From positions 68,531 to 132,530 of the forward strand of contig JACEEZ010026294.1 of the NCBI GenBank assembly GCA_016584305.1: DNA of 64,000 nt, written 5' to 3'. The position numbers were made by a program, and so were the translations under genes. The DNA is from Chionoecetes opilio. Taxonomy: Eukaryota; Arthropoda; Malacostraca; Decapoda; Majidae. Under the pieces are notes generated by a model. It did not search any database. It saw only the letters and a list, made by a program, of their open reading frames with translations, and was not told the DNA's origin. Shown piece by piece: positions 22,200-32,036 of this stretch (the stretch's first letter is position 1; each line of letters begins with the position of its first letter).

Positions 22200-22292
22200 C
22201 AAGTAGTAGTAACTCGGATGCTGTCGTGCCTGAACAGGAAAAACTGTACATGGAAGGACAGGTCATTCAAAAGTTTGAATGCCAGCCAGTAG
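22200..22292 (+). CDS. GTF2F2: GTF2F2 exon 4
   Basis: The acceptor TATTATTTTCAG precedes C. The exon encodes PSSSNSDAVVPEQEKLYMEG then QVIQKFECQPV. It corresponds to the human SSSDKLSLEGIVVQRAECRP region. The donor is GTAG|GTACGT, leaving phase 1. Intron 4 is 1,819 bp with no repeat recognised except a 55-bp duplication. Confidence 0.92.
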   Translation, partial: QVVVTRMLSCLNRKNCTWKDRSFKSLNASQ

Positions 22293-22299
22293 GTACGTG

Positions 22300-24100
22300 T
22301 CTCTGTGAACCTCTTGTTGGTGTGTTTCCTGGGCTATTCCCTTCCATAGTGACCAGAGGGATGCCGCAAACAATGCTATGCCTTTACCTTAAATATACAT
22401 GCCTACACTTAAATATCAACATATTCTTGATATATTAGTGCAATTCATTCATAAGCTCTTATTCATTTTATTTTTGTTAGGGATGATGAGAGGTTTAAGG
22501 TGGGAGTTGTTACATGTAGAAGTGAGACTACCGAATATACAGTACTTGCAGAAAGTCTTTGCCGGGCTGTCTGGGCCAGCCTAGATTTTTCGCCTCAAAA
22601 TATAAACTAGTTTGAGGGTCAGTAAACAGGGTGGAAACCATCGGCCCCAACATGCCGTGCTGCCAGGCTTCCCGTGCTGCTTGTGGCATCACGGGGCTCA
22701 CCAGTGTTTGCTGTGCTTTTTTTGAGAGAGATTTCTCTTCACAATGTTCTTTGCATGAGGAGAGATCTTTTTTGGCATCCCACATTTGAGGTATACAATG
22801 CTACTTTCCGCATGTTACCCGGCAAACCAACACCGGACTGAATGATGAAGTATGCCGGTTAAGTCTTTTTGTGGCATAACTAACAAATGATCATACCAGA
22901 GTATATGCAGGATGAACTAATGGGCATTTTTTTCCTAAAAGGGGCCATTGCTATTTATAGGCTGTATTTGAAGTGATGGCCAATACAGATACCAGTGACA
23001 CCAGATTATAGCAGTTTGTGACCATGAAGTGAAAACCTTTATTAGGTTGATAATGTTTTGATTGTTTTCATTACAGAAGCTTACTTGAAAGTTATGTATT
23101 TTTTAAGTAGCAGTATTTAGCTCATTTAGTGAGTTGGATTCCTGCATATGTACTGCTTTGTTCTCTGATGTCTCCACTCTCATTTGAGAAGTGTCGAGTA
23201 GTATGTTGAAGAATTTCCTTGTATATTATCTCTCCCTCTTTTGGTTGATATCCTTTTCTCTTTTTAGTCATTTCAGTCTGTATTTCAATTTGCTCCTCAA
23301 AATTATGTCAGTCACTCACTCTATTATGGCCCTCAAACAACTACGTACCTTCTATTCACACAATGAAGAGTACACCTTAATAGCTTACCTGAAGAGGGTA
23401 GCTCGGATCAGGATATGTACACTGTAAAAAGTATAGAGAGGCAGTGTGCTGGAGGAAGAGCATCGTGACGTCATCAATAGGGTGGCTGCTGTCTCCTACA
23501 ACCTCCCGGAATTTAAGTTATTTCCCCTTGATCTTGGTAAATGATACTATTCTTTATAAAATATGTATACTGCACCTCTTGGTCTTGGTAAATGATACTT
23601 TACTTTATAAAATATGTATACTGCAAGCTTCCATATATGTGGCAGAATACATATATCATGACTTCCCAGCACCATAAACTCGTCCCTTGTCTGCACCAAT
23701 CAGTAGATAATAAGTAAGGGTGACTATCATATCAGGCCTAATGTTAGTCTTGCGGGAGGGATCGGAAGGCAACCAAGATAAGTTTACAGTCAACTATCAA
23801 TTGACATTCTTTATAATAATGGCAATGGTGTAGACATACTGACAGGTGTAAAAACAGGTGATGAAGGAGACAATGGCAATGTTGAAATTTTAATACATTT
23901 TTTTCCATTTTGATCCATATTTCATTAGTCCATAAGGCTGCATTAATTTGCTAGGAATGGAGCTGTGGTAATTACATGCAAAAATCCTTGTACTTTAGCC
24001 TAATTCATTATTTCTTACTCTGCTTCATAATAGTATCTTTTTTTTTTTTTACTGTTTCCATAATAGCATCTTGATACTTGAACTGTTTCCTAAGTTATTG
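22300..24100. other. GTF2F2 intron 4, largely unique
   Basis: No transposon with clear ends is seen. There is a 55-bp tandem duplication at about 23531-23627 (CTTGGTAAATGATACT...TATGTATACTGCA twice). ACAGGTGTAAAAACAGGTGA near 23844 resembles the hairpin at 58.3 kb. No other coding signal. Confidence 0.5.
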
Positions 24101-24111
24101 AACACTTCCAG

Positions 24112-24236
24112 TTGACATGTACTACTACAACCAGAAGAAAGCGGCAGCCCTTATAGCTTCTCAGCCACACCGCAAAGCAGAATTTATCTCCAGACCAGTC
24201 CAGGCATACAAACCAATAGCCAGGCATAAAATTCAT
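24112..24236 (+). CDS. GTF2F2: GTF2F2 exon 5
   Basis: The acceptor GAACACTTCCAG precedes TT, completing Val. The exon encodes DMYYYNQKKAAALIASQPHR then KAEFISRPVQAYKPIARHKIH. YKPIARHKI matches human YKPVANHQYNI. It ends phase 0 at donor CAT|GTAAGT. Confidence 0.93.
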
Positions 24237-24358
24237 GTAAGTACTGTAGCAGTTTTATGGTGCAGGTTCTCACAAAAACAATTATGCATGGTGCTGGCTT
24301 AACAAGGTTTTAAAGATGCTTGTTATTTTCTTTTCTTGCATACAATCTTACAGTATAA

Positions 24359-24480
24359 GAACATAAGAAAATAAGGAAGCTACAAGAGGCCGTGAGACCT
24401 ACACGTGGTAGTTCCTGTTACTTAACACAACCTACATCCACCTTTCATCCCCATCCATGAAATTGTCTAGCCTCCTTTAA
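24359..24480 (+). repeat. SINE-like dispersed repeat, intron 5
   Basis: AACATAAGAAAATAAGGAAG, CTACAAGAGGCCGTGAGACC and TACACGTGGTAGTTCCTGTT are shared with 31783-32010 (+), and with short inverted pieces at 37057-37112 and 46805-46872. It is a common decapod-style short repeat; RNA ancestry is not visible. Confidence 0.7.
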
Positions 24481-24570
24481 TTGACTCCACACCAACTACC
24501 TTATATTATTAAAACGCCCTATTGACTGCACTAAGTACCTTATATTATTGTCAACGGATGTTTTTGGCAG

Positions 24571-24714
24571 ATTGAGATGGATGAGAGGAGGAAGGCGGAG
24601 GGCAAGAAGGCTCGTGACGATAAGGACAAGGTGATGGAGATGCTGTTTGCCGCCTTTGAGAAGCATCAGTACTACAACATCAAAGACTTGCAGAAGCTGA
24701 CCCGCCAACCTATC
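24571..24714 (+). CDS. GTF2F2: GTF2F2 exon 6
   Basis: The acceptor TGTTTTTGGCAG precedes ATT. The exon encodes IEMDERRKAEGKKARDDKDK then VMEMLFAAFEKHQYYNIKDL and QKLTRQPI. It is the start of the C-terminal winged-helix DNA-binding domain (human MLFSAFEKHQYYNLKDL). It ends phase 0 at ATC|GTAGGG, a somewhat weak donor. Intron 6, 7,322 bp, carries the Copia element. Confidence 0.93.
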
Positions 24715-25659
24715 GTAGGGAGATTAATCTGTGTTGTATTATAATGGTGGTGTATGAGTGGTGGTGGTGGTGTGCATGAGTGTTTCATTATATTTTATAT
24801 GCTCTACAATTTCTGTCAGTTTATAGATTCTGTTATTTCAAGGATTCTTTATTGCATTGTTTTTAGTTTTTCCCACCCTACCTGTCACCTTGGTCACACA
24901 GGTAATGAGAATATCAAACATAATCTTCTATGAGACACATTTCAGCTTTTTGAATGACCTAACATGTAGAGGCCATCACAAACATTACTACAAAATCATC
25001 GTGATAAATGCATGCGAGGGTTTGTGGATCATAAGAGGACAGTCCACCATATTTTTCGATGACTTATTGAAAAATGTTACATATTTAGTTAAATTTCCCA
25101 GCATTGTTCACCCTACAGCAGGCCTGTGACAAAATGTCATAGCAATACTTGCTAACCTAAAAAATTATGGTTGATTTTTTCCTCCTTCCCCGAAAGGTGA
25201 CGCATCTTGTTTTGTGCTTATAGCTAGTACCCATAAAAGGGTTTTTTCCATGGAAAAGATATGAACTTTATTCTCTTTGTCATGGCATTCCCTTCTTTCT
25301 AGAGGCTTACCAGCAACTGTGGTAGAGCGTATAGAAGCGTCACTTGTATCCAAGGCCAGTCACCCAAAGTGGTGGAGGGTGCACACATGTCACTGCAATA
25401 CACACACCCACATCAGCCGAGACCCTTACTGGCTTGTACTTGTAAGAGCTTCATGGCAAAGCCAAATACGAGGAGTTAGAAGGGGATGCAAGAGAGAATG
25501 AGGATAGCAAGGACGTATAGAATAGGCAGGCTCTCTCCTGTCTGTCTTTCCTTCGTATCCTCTTCCCTCCCTACCTCCCCACACACCATTGACACAGTAT
25601 GAAAATCATTGACATTAAATTCAGTATGCAAATTTATGGCATGTTTTCTCATTCATATT

Positions 25660-26100
25660 TGATAACTTACTGGCAATCACCATCAACAAATACACAATTG
25701 TAGATTCAGATATACATGTAATGATATCAACACGTTACCTTGATTCGTTGTGGCCTCCACACACTCCAATTGACAGCACTCAACGTCAACAAACTTACCA
25801 GGACAAAGCCAAACCTCACCAAACGAAGAACAACCCAATATCCTTCAACAACAGCATCAGATACCATTAATGAACACTCCAGCAACAAATATCCGTCAAT
25901 ACCCCTGTAGCTATGTACCCAGCTGCTGAACTGTCACTACAAAACAGGAGCTCCCGACCTCTGTCAACACTCTACCACTCTCCTACCAAAACAGCTCATA
26001 GCTACCTTCCCTGACTGGCCACATCAGTGTTGCCACGTCAGCAGCTCACCTGCTTCCAGACACCGAGACAATATAAATTACACTACTTATCTCATTAACA
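25660..26100 (-). repeat. Copia 3' LTR
   Basis: The 441-bp LTR is near-identical to 31128-31591 apart from the 23-bp indel. The upstream polypurine side on the minus strand reads TTGAGGGAATTT just before the LTR and follows an expanded A/GAAA run. Confidence 0.95.
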
Positions 26101-27291
26101 AAATTCCCTCAATTTTTTTTTTTTTTTTTTTTTTTCTTTCTTTCTTTTCGATGCTCCTTTTTTGGTCAAGCAATTTGCTATTTGCTTATTGGTAGCTATC
26201 CACTCCACTGACGAAATATCTTGCTTTTCTAACATTTCTTTCAGACAAGCCATATTAATTCTAAGGTATTTATCCTCCACTTTCTTCATGGACCTTAAGG
26301 CATCAACAAGTGACTTGTTATCTACAAAACATTTTATAGGTACACTTTTGCCTATACCAAGGTCTTCCAAGATTTTCCTTATGTAATAGGCACTCTCAGC
26401 CACTTCCAACAATGCCAGTGTTTCAGCAGCTAAAGTTGACTTGACGACTCTTCTGATTTTTCTTGATTTCCACATGATAGGACATCTCTTACTATTTCCA
26501 TCAGCTAGAAATATAATAAATCCCCCCTGAGAACTACAATCACTCAGGTTAGCAAATGATGCATCACTGTAACACTCCAGATATACATCGTCAGTTAACA
26601 CTGGGAAGAATAGGCTGATTTGGTCTGTTTTCACTCTCTTGATCACCTTGTTAGTCTCCATAAGATCTCCCATTGTGCATTTTCCAAACCTCGTACTCAA
26701 TGAACACACATCAAATGAGATATCAGGTCTTGTCTGTGTCCCTATCCAGTTTAGCTGACCTACAAGCGACCTGTACAAATGTACTTCCTCCTCATTCAAT
26801 GGCATTTCCTTCATTTGGCTCTTCTTCTGACTTATCTCCACTTGATGCAGATATTTGATGTAGCTCTCCTGATCTAAGCTTATTCCATCATTTTCTTGCT
26901 TTACATTAATCCCTACATACTTGAACTGCCCAGAATCAGTGTCACCAATCATAAATGCCTTCTGCAATTTTGATAGCACACTTTCTTCTAGTTTCCTTGT
27001 GCCTCCCCAACAGAAATCATCGACATGGATGCACACTATTCCCTCTAAGATGTCACCTTCTTTGAACACAAACATAGCCGGATCATATCTCGATGGTCTC
27101 ATACCCAGTCTCACCAGCTCGTCTTTTACGGTCTCATCCCAGGCTCTAGCAGCATCATTAAGACCATATACAGGGAGGTCCCAAAGATACGAGCAGTTAG
27201 GTTCCACCTGGCATACTCGTAAAGCGAAATCTCGTATAACGAAACACATAACTAATGGTAAAATATAGGTTTGGTTCCAGGATCCCATCAA
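26095..27291 (-). CDS. Copia Pol: RT C-terminal half and RNase H
   Basis: The listed frame starts inside the MITE; element coding begins at about 27170 with YGLNDAARAW, the partner of the KKTV end before the insertion. It has IVCIHVDDF (RT motif C; HVDD in place of the usual YVDD), YRSLVGQLNWIGTQTRPDI, and the Copia RNase H with CYSDASFAN, STLAAETLAL and KCFVDNKSLVDAL (D, E, D). The tail after TKKGAS reads through an expanded purine microsatellite (KKEKKKKK), replacing the usual C-terminus. Confidence 0.9.
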   Translation of the reverse strand: MMGSWNQTYILPLVMCFVIRDFALRVCQVEPNCSYLWDLPVYGLNDAARAWDETVKDELVRLGMRPSRYDPAMFVFKEGDILEGIVCIHVDDFCWGGTRKLEESVLSKLQKAFMIGDTDSGQFKYVGINVKQENDGISLDQESYIKYLHQVEISQKKSQMKEMPLNEEEVHLYRSLVGQLNWIGTQTRPDISFDVCSLSTRFGKCTMGDLMETNKVIKRVKTDQISLFFPVLTDDVYLECYSDASFANLSDCSSQGGFIIFLADGNSKRCPIMWKSRKIRRVVKSTLAAETLALLEVAESAYYIRKILEDLGIGKSVPIKCFVDNKSLVDALRSMKKVEDKYLRINMACLKEMLEKQDISSVEWIATNKQIANCLTKKGASKRKKEKKKKKKKLREFC

Positions 27292-27941
27292 TTAAAAAAG
27301 AAAGAAAAAAAGACATGTTTTTCAAGCTAAAATAAACTATAGCAAACACAACAAACACACAGCGTCTATATTACCCACACTGTACTACCTATTCTGTAGA
27401 AAAAGCATTCTGAAAGAGAAAATAGCACACAAAATAACATAACTGCACATTAATTAAACATAAAACATGCATAACAAGCAAAAAAGACGTTGTAATGTAG
27501 GGGACGCCATGTGATACAAGAGAAGGTAGTGTAGCGATCCCAAGGTTGGGGCCGCACACCTGCTAATTACCCCTAAAGGTCAGGCTGCGCCATATGCTTA
27601 ATTACCCTTCAGGTCACGCCTTGCTAGGGGTGACCTGACTGCGGTCCCAAGGTTGGGGCCGCACACCTGCTAATTACCCCTAAATGTCAGGCCGTGCCAT
27701 ATGGTTAATTACCCTTCAGGTCACGGCTTGCTAGGGGTGACCTCACGGGTCAACCAAATCCCCCTTTGTCCAGCCCGGAAGTGGTAGGGCGCGCATTTTG
27801 AACTTGATGATTTTACTCATCCCAGTTTGAATGTCGTATCATTGGATTTTCGATCTCGTATATTGAAAATAGACCCTAATTTACACATCTCGTATCATCG
27901 GATTCTCGTATACCGAATGCTCATATAACGGGACCTCCCTG
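27171..27941. mobile_element. pogo/Tigger-like MITE, copy 2, inside Copia RT
   Basis: The 771-bp element has CAGGGAGGTCCC / GGGACCTCCCTG ends and exact TA duplication (27169-27170, 27942-27943). Removing it with one TA restores the contiguous RT reading Val-Tyr-Gly-Leu across the site, which fixes the borders. It is a near copy of 11968-12746. It inserted after the Copia element, so it has moved recently. Confidence 0.92.
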
Positions 27942-29942
27942 TACAGTTTTCTTCAATTTCCAAACCTTGCCACAGAAAAACTCTGGTGGTGGTTGCAAGA
28001 ACACTTTCCGATTGATCTGATGGCCTTGTAAGTACGCTGCCTTTATGTCAATTGTATTACATGTCCATTTCTTCATTAACATAATACTTAATGCCAGTCT
28101 CAGGACGTCCTTACTACAAGTTGGCGACTCCGTGGTTATACCATCCTCAAGTTCTTCTTCAAATCCTCTTGCTACTAATCTAGCTTTTACTGTCGTGCCC
28201 TCTTTGTTCTGCTTTTCTGTTACCACCCATCTTGTAGATAGAGTGACTTGGCCTTCCCATTCCACATCCTCCAAGACTTCATTTACTTTCCAATTTTCAA
28301 TTTCTTTCCTTTTGGCATCCATAGTCTTCTCATCTGATAGGGTGATCATAATCTCTTCATCTTCCTGCATCTCTCTCAGATCTATCACATCTCTTCCAAA
28401 ATCCATCCACAATTCTTCACCATTCTGTTCATTGCGATAATTAAAGCAATCCTTGTACTTTCCTGTCGCCTTCCCAGCTCTACTCAAAATTTTGACGTTA
28501 ATATTCTCATTGGAATCTGCCAGCGTAACTTCATACCTTTTTCCTACCTTAGGTCCAGTTGTTTTTCTTTCTGGCTCATCAACTCTTGCAGTTACTTCCT
28601 TTCCATTATCCTCTCCATTGGTATCATCATCATCCTCACTCTCGTACTCTTGACTTTGTTGAGGCCGACTTTCTGTTTCATTTGTCTCCTTATACTTCTC
28701 GTATTCCTTCATGTCACTGTCAACACTGTTGCCTTGGTCCACCATTCCTTTTACTCTGCATACGTGAGCCCGCACCATTTGTCCGCCATGTCTCAATACG
28801 TTAACTTTTCCATCCTTCCCAATAACTCGTGTCAGACCCCGCCATCTGTCCTCGCCATCACGCTTGTAATACACGTAACTGCCCGTTTCAACATTCTCAT
28901 CCTCAGTTTTTCTAATGTTGTGAGATAAGGCTCTTCTAATTCTCTCGTTAGCATCAGCTTTGACAAATTCTTCTCTTGACCTCCGCAGAGCTATCAAATT
29001 GTTGGCTACAGTCTGTGATGGTGTGATATTCTCTAATGCTGAAGGGCCATCCTCTCCTATATTGGGCAGATTTGTATTAAAGCTGAAAAACAACTGATTT
29101 GGGGAAAACCCATGGTTGTTATGTAACACATTCCTCGCTGCCACAGCCCAAGACAATGCAGTGTCAATATTGCAATTGTTTTCCTCTTTAATCTTCAGCA
29201 CTTTGTTCTTCAACACGGCATTGAGTCTTTCACAGACCCCATTGCTCCAAGGGCTTTCCACTGCAGTGCACATTACTCTGATGTTAACATTTTCGCACAT
29301 ACTCCTGAATTCATTGTTATTAAATTCCCCTCTATTGTCAGTTAAAAATTTCTTGGGAGCCCCAAACAATGCCACCCAATGTCTCATCACTGCATCTATG
29401 ATAACCTCTGCTGCTTTACTTGTGATTACACAGGCATTGCAATATCTTGTGCCCATATCAACCATAACCAGGAAGTATTTCTCCTTCCAAACCTTAAGGT
29501 CCATGCTGATCATCTCATTAAAATAATTAGCCATTGGCACACTGACTATTGGTCTAGCAGGGGTTTTCTTAAACTTGATACATGTTTCGCATGTCTCTTC
29601 TAGTTTCCTAATTTCTTCCTCCAGCTCTACATTTTTGATGCCAGCATCCTTAATTAATTTGAGCAGCTTTTCTTTAGAGGGATGAGCAAATTGTTTGTGC
29701 AATTTTAACGCTTTCTTCCTGGAGGTCTCCTCTCCTTGAGTGTACAGGACATATTTCATGAAGTTTCTTTCACCTTCAAAATTCTGGCACTTGTTTATAG
29801 GAATGGCATAATGCCCAGTACTAGTTATTTTCAAACATTGGATCTCACCTCCTTTCCAGTGGCTACGGTCATCCCCTAAATTTATCACCATGCTCATTTC
29901 CTTCATAAAGGTTTTACTGAGCAATAGAGGAATGTCTGACAT
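27921..29942 (-). CDS. Copia Pol: integrase and start of RT
   Basis: The 673-residue open frame has the HHCC zinc region (HKQFAHPSKEKLLKLI...CETCIKF, residues about 82-126), then the integrase core with ISMDLKVW (D), FLTDNRGEFNN (D) and WSNGVCERLN (E), a D,D-35-E-type triad. A charged linker follows, then RT fingers KARLVARGFEE and NTIDIKAAYLQG (motif A). The last residues after KVWKLKKTV are read from the inserted MITE, so RT is truncated here. Integrase joins cDNA to host DNA in the nucleus. Confidence 0.92.
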   Translation of the reverse strand: MSDIPLLLSKTFMKEMSMVINLGDDRSHWKGGEIQCLKITSTGHYAIPINKCQNFEGERNFMKYVLYTQGEETSRKKALKLHKQFAHPSKEKLLKLIKDAGIKNVELEEEIRKLEETCETCIKFKKTPARPIVSVPMANYFNEMISMDLKVWKEKYFLVMVDMGTRYCNACVITSKAAEVIIDAVMRHWVALFGAPKKFLTDNRGEFNNNEFRSMCENVNIRVMCTAVESPWSNGVCERLNAVLKNKVLKIKEENNCNIDTALSWAVAARNVLHNNHGFSPNQLFFSFNTNLPNIGEDGPSALENITPSQTVANNLIALRRSREEFVKADANERIRRALSHNIRKTEDENVETGSYVYYKRDGEDRWRGLTRVIGKDGKVNVLRHGGQMVRAHVCRVKGMVDQGNSVDSDMKEYEKYKETNETESRPQQSQEYESEDDDDTNGEDNGKEVTARVDEPERKTTGPKVGKRYEVTLADSNENINVKILSRAGKATGKYKDCFNYRNEQNGEELWMDFGRDVIDLREMQEDEEIMITLSDEKTMDAKRKEIENWKVNEVLEDVEWEGQVTLSTRWVVTEKQNKEGTTVKARLVARGFEEELEDGITTESPTCSKDVLRLALSIMLMKKWTCNTIDIKAAYLQGHQINRKVFLQPPPEFFCGKVWKLKKTVQGGPVI

Positions 29943-30225
29943 GATGACCTCAGTTTCAATTTATATTTTCTCTTTATTCATATATCCAGGTATCTTCACC
30001 CTTTTGTGTGCCTTTACAGATTGTCCATCACCAAATCTGAAATATTTACTGGTTCTGTATTTTTCAACAAGACTTTTTTTCATTTTTATCTAACATTTCC
30101 TCATATTCCTGTAACCACTTTTCACCACATACATTTACATTACAGCCCGTGTCCAATACAGCACATCCTATTGTCTCTTTTCTCAACTTCATTGTGCTAC
30201 TGTGGTCCTCAAAGAAATGATCTAG
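29943..30225 (-). pseudogene. Copia aspartic protease region, frame-broken
   Basis: In frame after the Gag stop the sequence reads ETIGCAVLDTGCNVNVCGEK, with the catalytic DTG near 30155. A +1 shift in an A7 run at about 30072-30078 is needed to continue into KYRTSKYFRFGDGQSVKAHK, and an in-frame TAA at 29961-29963 separates this from the integrase frame. The protease would mature Gag-Pol; this copy cannot make it as written. Confidence 0.75.
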
Positions 30226-30717
30226 TCATAACACCTTGTCCTCTTTCCTCTTATCACAATTCCTTGCCCAATGACTCGTAGAACCACACTCGAAACAGCC
30301 ACTGTCATATCCCGCACTTCTCCAGTTTCTCCTTGGGCATCTGTCGTACCTACTGTACCTTCTACCTCTATTCCAATTTCTGCCATAATTTCCTTGGTTT
30401 CCATAATTTGTGGTCCACATGACGTCCTCCTCCTGACTCCTCATATCAGTATCTTCTAGTCCTGCTCCTCCTTCTCTCATCTCCTGCGTGTCATGGGCCC
30501 TTGTTACATATAGTGGTTCCTCCTTCACCTGTACCCCATGATCCAAGTCACTACTTGAACCAGCACTTGTTTCAAACATTCTTTTCATTGTTGCTCTTAC
30601 TTCCTTAAATGACAATGGTTTTGTTGAGGCCATCACTTGTTCCTTCTGCACTTTCGATAGTCTAGAACTCTTAACAAGTCTAAATGCAAATACTTCATCC
30701 ATTCCTTTCTCTTTCAT
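30226..30717 (-). CDS. Copia Gag, C-terminal part with zinc knuckle
   Basis: The 163-residue frame continues Gag. It has a basic Arg/Gly/Tyr-rich stretch (NRGRRYSRYDRCPRRN) and the CCHC knuckle CFECGSTSHWARNCDKRK (CX2CX4HX4C), which binds element RNA. It ends in TGA at 30226-30228. Reading through that stop leads in frame into the protease. Confidence 0.8.
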   Translation of the reverse strand: MKEKGMDEVFAFRLVKSSRLSKVQKEQVMASTKPLSFKEVRATMKRMFETSAGSSSDLDHGVQVKEEPLYVTRAHDTQEMREGGAGLEDTDMRSQEEDVMWTTNYGNQGNYGRNWNRGRRYSRYDRCPRRNWRSAGYDSGCFECGSTSHWARNCDKRKEDKVL

Positions 30718-31094
30718 TTTAAAATACTTTTATCAAATTCTCTCATAAAATCACAAATTGGCATCACGTCCTTCCTGACGCATTCCTCGAAATCTTGATA
30801 TGCCATAAATTTTTTTCTCTCTGGTTCTTTAAGAAAAGCTTCATCCAGTTTATCTAAGAGAATATCTAACCCATTATCTTTCTTCTTGTCTGCAGTTGAA
30901 ACTTGATTTGCCACTTCCCTAGCCTGGCCTTTCAACGTGAGATGTACAACCAGTGCTTGCTTATTCTTACTTAGATCTGTTATTTCTTTCCACATCAAAA
31001 CATCCTCCTTCCATTGTTCATAATCTTCTATCTCTTCCAGTACGGGCGGGTTTTTAAGTACAGACGCCATGTTGGACAGACCACATGGGACCAC
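30714..31094 (-). CDS. Copia Gag, N-terminal part
   Basis: The 126-residue frame has the Copia Gag capsid start: EDYEQWKEDVLMWKEITDLS, then KQALVVHLTLKGQAREVANQ, and DFMREFDKSILK at the end. Y..W......W and L.L.G.A......... fit UBN2/Gag-polypeptide of Ty1/Copia. The frame ends in TGA directly after TTTAAAA and continues one base back as the next frame, so Gag is split by a -1 shift. Confidence 0.75.
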   Translation of the reverse strand: MVPCGLSNMASVLKNPPVLEEIEDYEQWKEDVLMWKEITDLSKNKQALVVHLTLKGQAREVANQVSTADKKKDNGLDILLDKLDEAFLKEPERKKFMAYQDFEECVRKDVMPICDFMREFDKSILK

Positions 31095-31115
31095 TGCCCC
31101 TTTACTTCAACTACA

Positions 31116-31126
31116 CTCTGCTACCA
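31116..31126 (-). other. Copia primer binding site, tRNA-iMet type
   Basis: On the minus strand TGGTAGCAGAG begins one base after the 5' LTR. It is complementary to the 3' end CTCTGCTACCA of eukaryotic initiator methionine tRNA. Confidence 0.85.
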
Positions 31127-31127
31127 C

Positions 31128-31591
31128 TGATAACTTACTGGCAATCACCATCAACAAATACACAATTGTAGATTCAGATATACATGTAATGATATCAACA
31201 AGTTACCTTGATTCGTTGTGGCCTCCACACTCTCCAATTGACAGCACTCAACGTCAACAAACTTGCCAGGACAAAGCCAAACCTCACCAAACGAAGAACA
31301 ACCCAATATCCTTCAACAACAGCATCAGATACCATTAATGAACACTCCAGCAACAAATATCCGTCAATACCCCTGTAGCTATGTACCCAGCTGCTGAACT
31401 GTCACTACAAAACAGGAGCTCCCGACCTCTGTCAACACTCTACCACTCTCCTACCAAAACAGCTCATAGCTACCTTCCCTGACTGGCCACATCAGTGTTG
31501 CCACGTCAGCAGCTCACCTGCTTCCAGACACCGAGACAATATAAATCTAACAAACTTATGATTACAATTTACACTACTTATCTCATTAACA
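31128..31591 (-). repeat. Copia 5' LTR
   Basis: The 464-bp LTR begins (minus strand) TGTTAATGAGATAAG and ends GTTATCA. It contains 23 bp (about 31547-31569) missing from the other LTR. The missing piece is bordered by AAAT/AATT microhomology, suggesting deletion from the 3' copy. Confidence 0.95.
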
Positions 31592-31782
31592 ATATTCATG
31601 TGGGTAAAATACGATTTGCTGAAATATGGGAAAGTTTTGTGAATAAGATTTTATTCTTACTCCAGTATAATGATTCAAAAAGTGGCTACTTACTTATCAA
31701 ATGAATTATTAAGTATATGTATGCAATCATTCCAATATCTATTATTTCAAACTTATCCTAGTGTCAAGTTTATAAGAACTAT

Positions 31783-32012
31783 ACATAAGAAAATAAGGAA
31801 GCTACAAGAGGCCGCCGAGACCTACACGTGGTAGTTCATGTTATTTAACACTACCTACATCCACCTTTCATCCCCATCCATGAATTTATCCAGCCTCCTT
31901 TTAAAACTCCCTATTGAATCCGCACTGACCACCTGACGACTGAGTCCATTCCAATCATTTACCACCCTATTTCTGAACCAGTTTTTCCCTATTTCTTTTC
32001 AAAATCTATAAT
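31783..32012 (+). repeat. SINE-like repeat abutting exon 7
   Basis: The start AAGAAAATAAGGAAGCTACA matches 24359-24480. It extends through TCATCCCCATCCATGAATTT and CATTCCAATCATTTACCACC to TTTCCCTATTTCTTTTC. It ends about 25 bp from the exon 7 acceptor, so it contributes the polypyrimidine neighbourhood. Confidence 0.7.
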
Positions 32013-32036
32013 AAATCTTTATACTTGTGCTTGCAG

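Larger units (their letters stand above)
25660..31591 (-). mobile_element. Copia-type LTR retrotransposon in GTF2F2 intron 6
   Basis: The element lies opposite to the host gene. It is bounded by LTRs 25660-26100 (3' LTR) and 31128-31591 (5' LTR), each TG..CA on the minus strand, with the 5-bp target duplication ATATT at 25655-25659 and 31592-31596. Domain order on the minus strand is Gag, protease, integrase, RT, RNase H, which defines Ty1/Copia. The LTRs differ by two substitutions noticed by eye and one 23-bp indel, so insertion is recent. Gag, protease and RT are each interrupted, the last by a 771-bp MITE. Confidence 0.95.
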
